A DNA stretch of 64,000 nt from Panulirus ornatus. Taxonomy: Eukaryota > Arthropoda > Malacostraca > Decapoda > Palinuridae. Position 1 is the stretch's first letter. Each line of letters starts with the position of its first letter. The translations under genes and the position numbers were made by a program. The notes below the pieces were generated by a model that ran no database searches, was not told the DNA's origin, and saw nothing but the letters and a program-made list of their open reading frames with translations. Below, in pieces: positions 1 through 10,995 of this stretch. The DNA lies in the NCBI RefSeq assembly GCF_036320965.1, contig NC_092261.1, positions 9,842,697 through 9,906,696 of the forward strand, given 5' to 3'.

Positions 1-412
<412 letters not shown>

Positions 413-623
413 AGCCACCACCACCACACACACCCCAGGCGTCCTTTTAAGAGAAACGGAAAAACGTTCTTTATCATTGCTTGACCAGTCGCCCGGCTCC
501 CCTTCCCTGACCCAAGCTGCGTCCTGCAACGCGTCTGGGGTCACCCCCACATCGCCCATCATATCTCACATAAATGTCAATCTCTGACATCCACATGGTT
601 AATGTATAACCCCTTCTCTCTGC

Positions 624-625
624 GT

Positions 626-683
<58 letters not shown>
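624..683. repeat. (GT)n microsatellite
   Basis: About 27 uninterrupted GT units follow a short impure GTGTAT start. The 412-623 stretch before it is unique sequence with no recognisable feature. Confidence 0.97.
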
Positions 684-686
<3 letters not shown>

Positions 687-1376
687 TCTATACTATTTCC
701 TCACCATGAAGAACAAGGGAAAAGGAAAAGAGAAAAATAAGAGCGTTTTTTTACACTCGTCTTACGCCCGTCCATCTACGCTCGTGTTGGTCCCCCCTCA
801 CCCGTCACCCAACCTCGTCCCACGACTTAAGCCGTGTTGTACAGCAGCCCAGACGGCCCTGCGAGCGTGGTTCATTCCGTACGTGAGGGCGGAGACAGAC
901 GGCCCACCCCACACCGCCGTTCCTCCATCCCGCCGGCCATAAAATGCAGAGCCGCCGGATGTGGAGAAAGTTTGAACAATGCGAGGCGTATTTCGTGGGC
1001 GTTGTCTCAAGCTGACGACGACAGTGAGGGTGGTGATGGGAGAGGAGGTGTGGGGGATGGTGCACGTGGAGCACGTGTGAAGGAGGGGAGAAGAGGAGGA
1101 AGAGTAGCGACAGAGTGGTGGGAGTCTATATAAAGAAGGGAGTGAGTGAGGGACGGAGGGAGGAGAGAAAAAAAGATGAGTGGGGTGATATACAGGGGTT
1201 AAAAGGGAGGGCCATGATGAATGGAAGACAAGAGGAAAAGAAGAAGAAGAGTAGGCAAGGGGAGGAACAGGAGGGGGAAATAATCAGGGAAGAAAATGAA
1301 CTGTAGTGGGGTGAAACAAACTCACAGAGGAAGAAAAGAGGGAGAAGAAGGAAGACACGAACTAATGATGAAAGAA
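684..1376. other. unique to G-rich sequence, no gene seen
   Basis: Mixed sequence becomes strongly GA/GGA-rich from about 1020 onward. Open frames of 60-100 codons exist on both strands but look compositional (Arg/Glu/Gly on +, Ser/Leu/Pro on -). I see no splice-bounded exon, RNA gene or transposon motif. Confidence 0.5.
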
Positions 1377-1544
1377 ACAGGAGGGCACTGAAGAGGATGG
1401 AGAGGATACGGTCCAGCAGCAAGAAGGAAGATGACAGAAGGAGTTCGAGAGGAGGAGGGAACAGGAGGGCAATGAAGAGGATGGAGAGGATACGGTCCAT
1501 CAGCAAGAAGAAAGATGACAGAAGGAGTTCGAGAGGAGGAGGGA
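1377..1544. repeat. 84-bp tandem duplication
   Basis: Two head-to-tail copies, 1377-1460 and 1461-1544, differ at only a few bases (for example GGTCCAGCAG against GGTCCATCAG). The period is 28 codons, so a - strand frame repeats a hydrophobic Leu/Ser peptide twice. The composition suggests a purine-rich duplication rather than a protein. Confidence 0.93.
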
Positions 1545-1840
1545 GCTGAGAGAGACACACGAGGGATCAGTGAGGTGAGGGACCCGGACCATGGGACTTA
1601 TGGAAGAGGCTGGAGGTAACTGTGACGACGACACATCCTGAGATACAAACATTTTCACAAATCATGCGAATATTTCCCCCCCGTCCCTTCTTTTCCTCAG
1701 CCCGTGGTTCAGCCTCGTTAAATGGGCTGCCGTCGAGAACGACTGAGCGAACAGGTAGTTTACCCCTTACCCCTCCCTCCACTCATGACCTGTGACCACT
1801 GGGGTGACGCTCCGATCGTTCCTCGTGACCTAGGACAGCC

Positions 1841-1842
<2 letters not shown>
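1545..1842. other. unique spacer, no feature seen
   Basis: Ordinary mixed sequence between the 84-bp duplication and the next GA array. No coding or repeat signal could be supported. Confidence 0.5.
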
Positions 1843-1898
<56 letters not shown>

Positions 1899-1904
1899 TG
1901 TGTC
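1843..1904. repeat. (GA)n microsatellite with short GT end
   Basis: About 27 AG units end in TGTGTGT, the same GA/GT junction type as at 327 but in the opposite order. Confidence 0.96.
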
Positions 1905-1983
1905 TGTTGGCTGCGAACATTTTCATCGGTCGAGACAACCAGCATGTACGTACCAGGGGATCATATTAGCTGTCAGCAGAACA

Positions 1984-2013
1984 CAGGAGGAGGAGGAGGG
2001 AGGAGGAGGAAGA
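1984..2013. repeat. (GGA)n short purine repeat
   Basis: An imperfect AGG/GGA trinucleotide run of about 30 bases with two GGG interruptions. Confidence 0.85.
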
Positions 2014-2252
2014 GCGCCTGTGTGTTATCATAAACCAATCAATCGAGGCGCGAGCTCGCAGACCCCAGCGCAGAGGGGGGGATATACGCACTGTATGAAA
2101 TGGGTGAGGAGGGAGGTGGTGATTTATACACTGGTGAACAGGTGTTGGGTGGAGATCCTGGCTAGTCTTGGGAAGGGTGGTCCCCGGTGCTCTGGGTGGA
2201 TAGGAAACGCAGGGTGTTTATCAGGTAGTGAGGAAGGATGGGGTCAATATGG

Positions 2253-2360
2253 CTGGCATGAATGAAGGCCACGGTGACGGGGGGGTCAAGCGGTGGTAAT
2301 GGGGATAATATAACTGGCATGAATGAAGGCCACGGTGACGGGGGGGTCAAGCGGTGGTAA
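2253..2360. repeat. 61-bp tandem duplication
   Basis: CTGGCATGAATGAAGGCCAC starts at 2253 and a near-identical copy starts at 2314. The second copy ends about 47 bases in, after GCGGTGGTAA. Both contain a run of 7 or 8 G, the only length difference inside the match. Confidence 0.93.
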
Positions 2361-3081
2361 CAGCAGGGGTGGTAGGGACCGAAATGGGTATCAGGTTGTT
2401 GTGTGGTAGATGTACGGGGGATTGGGGTGACCATGTGACTTGTCACCGTAGCGATGAGGGGGGCAAAGAGGTGGTGTGGTAGGATGGGTTGGTAAGGATT
2501 ACGGGTAGCGCAACTACGAACGAAGTAGCATGGAGGAAGAACGGTGTATCGAACGAACAATTCGTATCCTGTATTAGGGCAAAACCAGACTATGCTTCTC
2601 AAATTGGTCACCAGACTTAATAAAGCATAAAGAACTAAAAGAGAGAAGGTCCAGAGGACGACAACAAGGCTGGTACCAGAATCAAGAGAGGTGAGTTAAA
2701 GGGAATGTCTACAGGTCTTAAACTGGTCTATTGTGGAGGAGAGAAGAGTGCTGGGTGACCTGATCAAAACCTCTCAAAAGTCTGCTTACGTAGACGGGGG
2801 AAAGGTCGGCGAAAAATACAACGACAGAACAGCTAGAGAACATAACACGAAATAAGGCAAGAAACTTAACAAGGATACGAAAAGTAGAAACACCAAGCCT
2901 AATTGTTCTCATTTTTTCTCCCCCTTTGATGGTATACACCTGTCTTCAAAGGCCCTACCAGTCTAGAGGAGACGTGATGTGTACGAATTCTCACATGTGG
3001 GCTCCCCATATATCAAATAATTACCACCGCAATAAGAGCCATCATCAGAAATATGGGAGGTGTGGAGGGGAAAGGGGAGGG

Positions 3082-3083
<2 letters not shown>
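2361..3083. other. unique sequence, no gene seen
   Basis: No tandem repeat or recognisable protein. Open frames of 70-150 codons overlap on both strands without codon bias or splice signals that I could support. Confidence 0.5.

Positions 3084-3151
<68 letters not shown>
3084..3151. repeat. (CT)n microsatellite
   Basis: About 34 CT units, perfect until the CCTACGCTCT exit. Confidence 0.97.
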
Positions 3152-3154
<3 letters not shown>

Positions 3155-3372
3155 CGCTCTCTCATATGTCACTTTATTGCATGTAAACCGAATAATAACA
3201 CAACAACAACACCAGACGACCAATTAAACGTCACAAAAGGGCAGTAACCGGCGGGGCCCCGATAATGGCGAGTGTGAGGGAAGGTTACGTGACGCTATCC
3301 GACGAGGGTGACGCAAAAAGAAAAAAAAATAATATCCCCAGACTTCATTTTTCTTTTTTCTTTTTACAACAG

Positions 3373-3459
3373 GACAAGTGGCGATCACCCGGTCTTCACG
3401 TGGGGTTGGGGGGTGGAACTGCCAGCGGAGCGATCCTTGTAGAGTCAGGCATTAACTAG
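3373..3459 (+). CDS. candidate short terminal exon, unrecognised
   Basis: A strong acceptor-like tract (a T-rich run ending in ACAACAG at 3366-3372) is followed by a 28-codon frame starting DKWRSPGLHVGLGGG and ending in TAG at 3457-3459. The peptide is glycine-rich with no family match that I recognise. No donor, upstream exon or poly(A) signal was found. It could be chance, because T-rich tracts are common here. Confidence 0.12.
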   Translation, partial: DKWRSPGLHVGLGGGTASGAILVESGIN

Positions 3460-3523
3460 AGGACAAATGACGTATCTGAGTGAAAGGGAGAGGGAGGTTG
3501 GCTGTGTATACACTCACCCCAAA

Positions 3524-3737
3524 CTCTTTACTCATCACGAAGGGAGAGTGAAGGTGACCTACCTCATCCTTTTACTCATCACGAAGGGAGAGGGAAGGTG
3601 GCTTTATCTCCCACCCTTTACTCATCACGAAGGGAGAGGGAAGGTGGCTTTATCTCCCCCTCTTTACTCATCACGAAGGGAGAGGGAAGGTGACTTTATC
3701 CCCCTCTTTTACCCACCACCTCGTTGGAGAGTGAAGG
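3524..3737. repeat. 44-46-bp minisatellite, 4-5 copies
   Basis: The phrase CTCATCACGAAGGGAGAG begins at 3531, 3575, 3621 and 3667, giving spacings of 44, 46 and 46. Each copy continues into GAAGGTGGCTTTATCTCCC or a variant. A fifth, decayed copy ends with GGAGAGTGAAGG near 3737. Confidence 0.93.
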
Positions 3738-3880
3738 CATGCCACACCAAATCACATCACGGGGCGAGGGACATGGCACGTAATTGACACAGAGAACCGA
3801 GTGAGGTCAAGGAATTTTGTATGCGCACTTTTTGAGGGGAGGTATGGAGGCAAACGCTCGTCATGATGCAAAACAGGGAT

Positions 3881-3883
<3 letters not shown>

Positions 3884-3943
<60 letters not shown>
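3884..3943. repeat. (CA)n microsatellite
   Basis: Thirty perfect CA units ending at CACGTCTCAG. Cys-Val and His-Thr frames across it are artefacts. Confidence 0.97.
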
Positions 3944-3946
<3 letters not shown>

Positions 3947-4091
3947 TCAGGAGGGAGGGAGGGAGCGGAACATACGTATAGGTCAGTGTTAGTACGACGA
4001 AGACGTGGGGAGGACTGGCACTCGGCAGAAGACAGGCAGATCGTCCCGAGAGGCGACCACCACCTCCCCTTGGGGTAATGACGAGTGACTT

Positions 4092-4519
<428 letters not shown>

Positions 4520-4573
<54 letters not shown>

Positions 4574-4591
4574 GAGCGGAGGGTGGTGGAT

Positions 4592-4638
<47 letters not shown>
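4520..4638. repeat. twin (CA)n arrays with (TA) end
   Basis: About 26 CA units (4520-4571), a 22-base purine-rich interruption, about 19 CA units (4594-4631) and a short ATATATAT. The interruption separates what may once have been a single array. Confidence 0.95.
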
Positions 4639-4775
4639 CAAGCGGTCACTATCCGACTTTTATTGTTGAGATCCTGTTCAACCCCCGAAAAGAATGATCA
4701 TGTCGGCATTGATGAAACACGCGACAGGACGTGCTCATCTACGGCAGGTGGATGCGACGCGTTGGGCTACAGAGG

Positions 4776-4778
<3 letters not shown>

Positions 4779-4855
<77 letters not shown>

Positions 4856-4877
4856 AGCCGCCGCCGCCTCCGCCCCT

Positions 4878-4942
<65 letters not shown>
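4779..4942. repeat. inverted (GA)37 / (CT)32 pair, potential hairpin
   Basis: (AG)37 at 4779-4853 is followed after a 25-base C-rich spacer (4854-4878, CCGCCGCCGCC core) by (CT)32 at 4879-4942. The arms are exact reverse complements over at least 64 bases. Transcribed or single-stranded, the region can fold into one long stem with a GC-rich loop. As duplex DNA each arm is also a purine-pyrimidine mirror tract able to form H-DNA. Confidence 0.95.
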
Positions 4943-4945
<3 letters not shown>

Positions 4946-5079
4946 GCCTCTCATATACCCTCCCCCCCAACCCCACCCCGCACCCAACCCCTTGGCAATC
5001 TGTGAGCAACGAAGGATTCCGTCCCAGTCTTTATTTTCATCTTATAATACCTTAGAAAATGAAAACGTTCGTTGTTTCT

Positions 5080-5153
5080 GGTTGGTGGGTGGGTGGTTGG
5101 TGGAGGGCAGGAGGTGGGGTGGGTTGGTAAGGGAGATGGGGGTGGAGGGGAAA
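5080..5153 (+). other. G-rich tract with quadruplex-type pattern
   Basis: GGTGGG-type sequence. The segment 5116-5146 contains G4, G3, G3 and G5 runs separated by 1, 7 and 4 bases, which fits the G3+N1-7 quadruplex pattern. No promoter or transcript evidence accompanies it. Confidence 0.55.
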
Positions 5154-5336
5154 AATATGTGTGGGTATATTTTGCCGGCGGATGCTCAATAATTGTCTTA
5201 CCATCGAGTTCTGGAATACCCGAGTAATTGCCTTCCTTCCTGGCTTCGTTTCCTCCTGGCTTCCCCCGTCCTACTGGGCTAAACCCCCCGAAGGATCCAA
5301 CGATGCTAGCCTGCCTCTGCCGCCACGCCTCTCTCC

Positions 5337-5430
5337 CTCTCCACCAGCCTCTCCTCCACCTCTCTTCTCCCTCCCTCTCCTCCACCTCTCTTCTCCCTCC
5401 CTCTCCTTCCTCTCCTCCCCTCCCAAAGAA
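5337..5430. repeat. pyrimidine tract with 26-bp duplication
   Basis: CTCTCCTCCACCTCTCTTCT starts at 5349 and again at 5375, within a C/T-rich tract of about 90 bases. Pro/Ser/Leu open frames over it are compositional. Confidence 0.85.
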
Positions 5431-5712
5431 GAGGGAGGATAGATAAACTACCAGGGTCTTTACGGAATCACGCCCGCCCAAGGGATAGACATCGGCGTAC
5501 TTCTAGTTTCCAGGGGAGGAGGGAATTTTCTGCAATCCCTTGGCGCACCGAGAGAGGGAGGGGAGGTTACGTACGTGTTCCCCCCCATCATACATTGTTT
5601 CCCGAAAGACATCTGAAGCGGTCTTGCTTGTGTGTCTCATGTGCGTGCTTCCCTGCTCCTCCGCCTTATAACTGTGCATTGTTATATAGGGGCATATACA
5701 CATACATACGTG

Positions 5713-5715
<3 letters not shown>

Positions 5716-5777
<62 letters not shown>

Positions 5778-5800
5778 CCATCTATCTACCTCTATATATA
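5716..5800. repeat. (CT)n then CTAT/TA repeat
   Basis: Thirty CT units (5716-5775) pass into CTATCTA and then ATATATACATAT, a gradient of point changes from CT to TA. Confidence 0.93.
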
Positions 5801-5985
5801 CATATTGTATCAGTTACCTACGTGCCTATTGTGGAGAAACTGGACGAGGGTTGGTAAAAAGAGAATCGCAGAACATACTACGAGATGGATGGCGTCGGCT
5901 AAAAGGGTTGTGCTGGTCAAATCAACATAATCCTCCAGCAATCTGAAGTTCACAAGCCTCAGCGGGGCATTTTGGTCTTTCTGAT

Positions 5986-5987
<2 letters not shown>

Positions 5988-6032
<45 letters not shown>
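5988..6032. repeat. (CA)n microsatellite
   Basis: About 22 CA units with one AA interruption near 6020. Confidence 0.95.
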
Positions 6033-6639
6033 AGGTACTGTCTCTTATCTGCCCCAGTACACGAGACGGTGAACCGAGAGGGGTACGTTTTATGTATTCT
6101 GATCAGGGTGACAATTCACGACATTCATCACCCATCAGACAAAGAGGTTTCATGAAACCTTCTGTACACTACATATCAAGGCGAGTCTGAAGAAGTCCAT
6201 TACAATAATTCAGATATTTCAATCCCGGTGACAAGCGACCACGTCAGCGAGACCGTAAATCATGAGAAGGTCAGATAACAGAAGACCTGATGGTCTATGA
6301 AGGAGGATATGTGATGGGGAGTAATATGATCCTACAACCCCTTCTCCATAAAGATGGAAATAGAACAGCGGGGTGAAATCAGATATGGGAATACGTGTAT
6401 GTAAACAAGATGGCGCGACCAGTTCCTAGCTCACACAGATCTTTCTGCTGCACTGCAGTATTCAGAAGCATTGTGAACCGTCTCTATTCATTCTGATGTG
6501 AATTTCTGGGAGTGATATTTGGTCCTCGAACGTTCGCTGGGCTCACACTAGCACATGTACATGGATCACTTGGCTTAAGCTGTCTCTAGCGTGTATATAA
6601 GTAAGAGTAAAGACATCTTACGTATATAATGCCACATAT

Positions 6640-6641
<2 letters not shown>
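6033..6641. other. unique sequence, no feature seen
   Basis: About 600 bases of ordinary composition with no array, recognisable protein or RNA fold that I could support. Confidence 0.5.
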
Positions 6642-6676
<35 letters not shown>

Positions 6677-6680
6677 GCAC
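6642..6680. repeat. (CA)n with CGCA end
   Basis: About 15 CA units followed by GCACGCAC. It lies immediately 5' of the SINE and may mark its target. Confidence 0.92.
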
Positions 6681-6684
6681 AAAC

Positions 6685-6820
6685 ACGGATTTCCGTGGTG
6701 CGGCGGTTAGCGTTGCTGACCATGATTCGCGCAAGGGCCTTCCCGGGTTCGAATTTTAGTCTAGGCTCTGTACTCGACCCCATGACGAACCCAGTTCGAT
6801 AAATGGCTACCTGGCTTAGG

Positions 6821-6883
<63 letters not shown>
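6685..6883 (+). mobile_element. tRNA-derived SINE with (GT)30 tail
   Basis: The head resembles a tRNA promoter: an A-box-like TGGTGCGGCGGTTAGCG at 6696-6712 and a B-box GGTTCGAATTT at 6746-6756, with about 50 bases between box starts as in RNA polymerase III internal promoters. The cloverleaf is no longer intact, so this is not a tRNA gene. A tRNA-unrelated body follows (ACCCAGTTCGATAAATGG, then CTACCTGGCTTAGGCTA), then an uninterrupted (GT)30 at 6824-6883. A second copy of the family lies inverted at 53.6-53.8 kb. Decapods carry similar SINEs, by recall. Confidence 0.75.
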
Positions 6884-6885
<2 letters not shown>

Positions 6886-7967
6886 ACCAAAGCAAAGATA
6901 AAATCAACAAAAAAAAAGTATCACTACACTTGACGTCCTTTACATTTTGAAACACCGAACGAAGAGCTCTGGTATTTTTACTTGGGCGTTTTCATGCACT
7001 GTTATGCCCGATCTTCGCATCTGGCAGTGAATACAAAGATAGGAAAGCTTCGCCCCCTTCCGAACTCTCCATAACGAAGTTCCCAGACATTTCTATATTC
7101 CCATCGTCCGATACGAGTTGCAACGACATTTTTTCTTGTTTCTCTGTAAAACATATTCGAATATCTAATATTTGTGTAAAAGAAAAAAAAAAAACGGGAA
7201 TACATGATTCAATTTGATGTATAACAATGAATGAATATTCTGAATGAGATACGACAGAGTTTCTAAGCCTCACATTTCTTATCGACAGAGCAGCACTAAA
7301 GTCCAGCTAATCATCGTATTTAAGTTTCATTATGAAGTCGTCTTATTTACGATATCTGGATCCCATTTTCTACAAAACTTGAATGGACACCATATCCATA
7401 TCTGATTCGTATCTTGTTTTATCTGCTATCCGCCCGCCCTGCCCAATGGCCAAGTCTCAGTATAGATAAACAAATTTCAACATACAAAGCTCCACGAGTG
7501 TACAATTCTTCCCCCTTACTATTACCTACACATAAAAACACACACACAGATGACCACGCAGTACACAAATCTAAAATTGTGTCTGACGGAAGAGAATGTT
7601 CAAAAGATGGGGACCTAAGAATGCTGAACTCCATCCATCACTGCGGTGATTACTTAAGTGATGACATACGAGCAATTACTCACTGATTACTCAGGTGATT
7701 ACAAATGAGAAATTACTCACACAAGCACCACAGAAACAAGTTGGTGAGTCTGAAAGCAAATTACCCCAACGAGAATGCAAATGGCACCTAAGTAAATTTC
7801 TATGTGCTGTAAGATCATGTATGTTGTCGACTCTTACTAGATACCTCAATACAGATCTCATGGACTACTTTCCTGTGTGACAATCAATCGCCGTTGTGAT
7901 GGATCCATGACCTTGATGTCAAAGGAGTTGAGCTGTTGACTCGAATGGTCCCATTAATGTTGCTAAC
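6884..7967. other. AT-leaning unique sequence, no gene supported
   Basis: Contains A-rich patches (6910, 7181-7195) and open frames of up to 93 codons on both strands. None shows a domain I recognise or convincing splice borders. Confidence 0.5.
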
Positions 7968-8165
7968 ACCTCGAACACGATGGTAAGATCCTTGAAAACG
8001 ACGGTAAGATCTATGGGTATACCGACCTGACCTTTTTAACATGACCTCTGAAGAGGTGGTGGGGGGTGTTAGGTCAAACGCCGGACCATCGTACCCAAGG
8101 GGTCATGCCGTTGCGTTCAACGGTTCGTACCTTCTCGCTCAACCGGTTCGAACCGCCGTTCCAAA
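7968..8165. repeat. fold-back element with 21-bp minisatellite arms (copy 1)
   Basis: The left arm (7968-8011) holds two forward units of the 21-bp family (CGAACACGATGGTAAGATCC and AAAACGACGGTAAGATC). The centre (8023-8075) contains GACCTGACCTTTTTAAC and, 25 bases later, GTTAGGTCA in opposite orientation. The right arm (about 8085-8160) holds three units in reverse orientation (CCATCGTACCCAAGGGGTC, GTTCAACGGTTCGTACC, GCTCAACCGGTTCGAACC). The whole is an imperfect inverted repeat. Its partner at 47.7 kb has the same order. Whether it moves as a unit is unknown. Confidence 0.6.
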
Positions 8166-8237
8166 AGGATCTAATTAACGCGTTCTGCAAAGACGTTTGA
8201 CCTGCCAAATACCCAAGATGATTATAGTACACAGCGA

Positions 8238-8241
<4 letters not shown>

Positions 8242-8280
<39 letters not shown>

Positions 8281-8289
8281 GCGCGCGCT
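8242..8289. repeat. (CA)n-(CG)n alternating purine-pyrimidine tract
   Basis: About 19 CA units run into CGCGCGCGCGCG. Both halves are classic left-handed (Z-DNA) formers. Confidence 0.95.
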
Positions 8290-8637
8290 GGCACCGCCTG
8301 ACCTCCGACCTATCGTGTCAGGGTCGGCCACTGCCTCAACCGACAATAACAATTATGAACCCGTCCAAGACCAAAATGCCTCCAATTGGTCATTAAGACA
8401 TACTTGGCAAGTTCCTCCTAGCGATCCATTTACCCAGCGAGTCTCCGAGTGCTCGAAACTTATCAATAACTCGAGACACCATCAAATCCGAGGGGCTCCC
8501 GTCCCTCATCCGGGAGGTTATCAAGAGCAAAAACCAGGATCAACAGAAGGACGGGAGCTAACCGCTACATCATCTGGCAGTTACGAAGAAATTGCCAACT
8601 GGTGATTTACAATGATCGCTATCTGCCAATGAACCAG

Positions 8638-8732
<95 letters not shown>
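8638..8732. repeat. (CA)n-(TA)n compound microsatellite
   Basis: Eleven CA units followed by about 36 TA units with one ACA interruption near 8680. Confidence 0.96.
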
Positions 8733-8736
<4 letters not shown>

Positions 8737-9398
8737 ACACGTCCAAAATCCTCTGAAAACACAGGGGGTTCACTTAATTATCAATAAAGCAAACAAGTGT
8801 GAGTGAGTGACGGGCCAAAACAAGAACAACAGTAATTCGACCATGGGAAGTTTCCACCAATACCACGACTGATCAACTTGCTTGTAGGAGGAACAGGAGC
8901 AAGGATGGGTCCTCACTGCTCCTCATGTCCGCCACCTCACCAAGATGATTAAAAAAGGAGAAAATGGACAATGAAAAGACTGTAAACGTATGAAAAAAAA
9001 AAACGAAATAAATCTAACAATCCTGCTTTTATAGAGATCATATCAAAACTCATTTTTCATATACACTGTTTTTAAAAGTCTGCAGTCGAAAGTGTTCAGC
9101 GAGAGAGAGTGAAACTAATATTTTCGTTCAGACGACGAGTGATGGAAGCCGTGGACGACGCGAACATGATGAGGAAAATGATCAATTCTTTTTTTTGCTT
9201 CTTTCCTGCAGATCTATCCGGGACGTGATAGCCATAAGAGATTTCTACACTAATCCAGTGTGAACACCCGCCAAAAAAAAAAAAAAAAAAATAGCGTCGA
9301 AATTCACATAGAAAAAAAATATATGAGCATTTACGATCATATAACAAACAATTATTACCTTATAAAAAATAATTATCTTAATCGCTACGTGTGACTAA
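8733..9398. other. A-rich unique sequence
   Basis: A homopolymer of about 18 A lies at 9273-9290, with several runs of 8-10 A. No gene or element is recognisable. Confidence 0.5.
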
Positions 9399-9399
9399 A

Positions 9400-9560
9400 A
9401 CACATATGTGTGTTAAAGCGTTGTGAACTCAAGGGGAGGAATTGATCATATCCACTACTTAAAAAGTCTACCTCAATTAAACATAGATGTGTGTTTAAGC
9501 GTTGTGAACTCAAGGGGGGAACTGATCATCGCCACAACTTACGAAGCCTACCTCAATTTG
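9400..9560. repeat. 81-bp tandem duplication
   Basis: AGCGTTGTGAACTCAAGGGG occurs at 9417 and 9498. Both copies continue through TGATCAT and CTACCTCAATT with about 15 percent divergence by eye. The period is 27 codons, so a + strand frame of 121 codons (9423-9788) runs across it. I recognise no family in that frame. Confidence 0.9.
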
Positions 9561-10109
9561 GCTTGTGTCAATTTCTCGTACGCGTTGCCTCGACCCGCCG
9601 TTTTAGAAAACACATCGAGTGAAAACATGAAGCGCGCGTTTACAAGCTCGACAGTTGGGAGGTTAAATTTTTCTCTTGGCGACGAAAATAAAAAAGGCTG
9701 TAATATTTTGTTGACAAGAGAAGACCTAGCAGTAAATGGCTTTCGAACAATCAAATACCTTAATTTTATAAATGACACGTTTGTTTAGGGCACACAATGG
9801 CCAGCGACGAGTCCAGTTTCCAAATAACTCTTCAAATGCCGACACTAACTAGTGTGAAAGCTTATGAAGATGAGACACAGGAATTGATGGTCTTCTTCAT
9901 AAATGCTAATATTCATAGTTTCTACCATCAATGGACATCAGTAGTAGGAATTATTGGCCCTTTTTTTTTTTTGAGAGTACTTAATACAATCGAAAGATAT
10001 TCACGTTTAAGTCGTTATTGAAACAAAACTCTATTTCTTTTTCTTTGTTTGGGTTAAGGAAGATTACATTCTGTGTTAATGACGATCTCATCACAAGGGT
10101 TAACATACA
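9561..10109. other. unique sequence with an unrecognised open frame
   Basis: The + strand frame starting in the 81-bp duplication stays open to 9788 with mixed amino acid use, then ordinary sequence follows. A run of 13 T lies near 9960. No domain, splice border or promoter could be supported. Confidence 0.35.
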
Positions 10110-10136
10110 CACACCAGTGACTTGAAGACCAATACA

Positions 10137-10173
<37 letters not shown>

Positions 10174-10195
10174 AGTGACATGAGGATCAATTACA
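10110..10195. repeat. (CA)n array flanked by a direct repeat
   Basis: ACACACCAGTGACTTGAAGA precedes, and ACACCAGTGACATGAGGATC follows, about 18 CA units at 10136-10171. This suggests that a short duplication captured the array or that the array grew between duplicate copies. Confidence 0.85.
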
Positions 10196-10236
10196 CAGCT
10201 ACGTAAACCCTTGTCTCTACAGCAACGATATTTCAT

Positions 10237-10508
10237 TTAGTCTTACGATATTCCTCGTCTTACCATAGTCTTCGTCTTACCATAGTCTTCGTCTTACGAA
10301 ATTTTTCGTCTTACAATATTCGAGTCTTACGAAATTCTTTACGATATTCTCCTCGTCTTACGATATTCTCCTCGTCTTACGATATTCTCCTCGTCTTACG
10401 ATGTTCTCCTCGTCTTACGATGTTCTCCTCGTCTTACGATAGTCTCCTCGTCTCACGATATTCTCCTCGTCTTACGATATTCCTCTAGCCTTACGATATT
10501 CCCTGGGT
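10237..10508. repeat. 19-bp minisatellite, about 13 copies
   Basis: The consensus CTCCTCGTCTTACGATATT repeats with 19-base spacing (CGTCTTAC at 10392 and 10411, for example). The first third (10237-10330) is diverged and irregular. The middle copies are nearly identical, so expansion has been recent toward the 3' half. Confidence 0.93.
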
Positions 10509-10612
10509 ACGCTGTAGGCACTCGCCCGAGACGTAAACAAGAGGCAATGCTATTTCCACCCTTACGGGGAAATTTTTGCATTCACAAAAGCCCCCAACGC
10601 TGACGCCGCTGC

Positions 10613-10640
10613 CGCCTCCGCCTCCTCTTCTTCTTCTTCT
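10613..10640. repeat. CCT/CTT trinucleotide run
   Basis: CCTCCGCCTCCTC followed by TTCTTCTTCTTCTTG, a short impure pyrimidine triplet repeat. Confidence 0.8.
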
Positions 10641-10692
10641 TGAAGTTCTCCGAAGCAAAATCTTTACTGGTGTAACAAGCGAAACTTTTCGA

Positions 10693-10693
<1 letters not shown>

Positions 10694-10768
<75 letters not shown>
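10694..10768. repeat. (GA)n microsatellite
   Basis: About 37 perfect GA units. Confidence 0.97.
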
Positions 10769-10772
<4 letters not shown>

Positions 10773-10821
10773 GAAACTGGCTCTGGGTCTCTGCGATCAA
10801 AAGAATGAAACGACGACCACC

Positions 10822-10864
10822 AGTCCCCCCTCCCCCCCCCCCTCCCCCCCTTGCCCTCCCACCC
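10822..10864. repeat. C-rich low-complexity tract
   Basis: Runs of 6-10 C separated by T, followed by T-rich runs at 10940-10995. Confidence 0.85.
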
Positions 10865-10995
10865 TTTGCTTTATCCAATTTTCCCATCCTGGAAAATGCA
10901 AACATTCGATTTTAACCCATGCGAAATGGACCTCTTCCTCTTTTTTTTTCATTTCTATTTTTTTTTCCTCCACTATTTCATTTTTTTTCATTTTA

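Noticed and set aside
1126..1560. 144-codon - strand hydrophobic frame as a membrane protein
   Set aside because: It is purine-rich DNA read backwards. The apparent repeated membrane segments are the 84-base duplication.
6695..6770. tRNA gene
   Set aside because: A- and B-boxes are present but the acceptor stem and anticodon arm do not pair, and a SINE body plus (GT)n tail follow.
9423..9788. 121-codon frame as a gene
   Set aside because: It starts within an 81-base tandem duplication, shows no known domain and no clear exon borders. Left as unproven.
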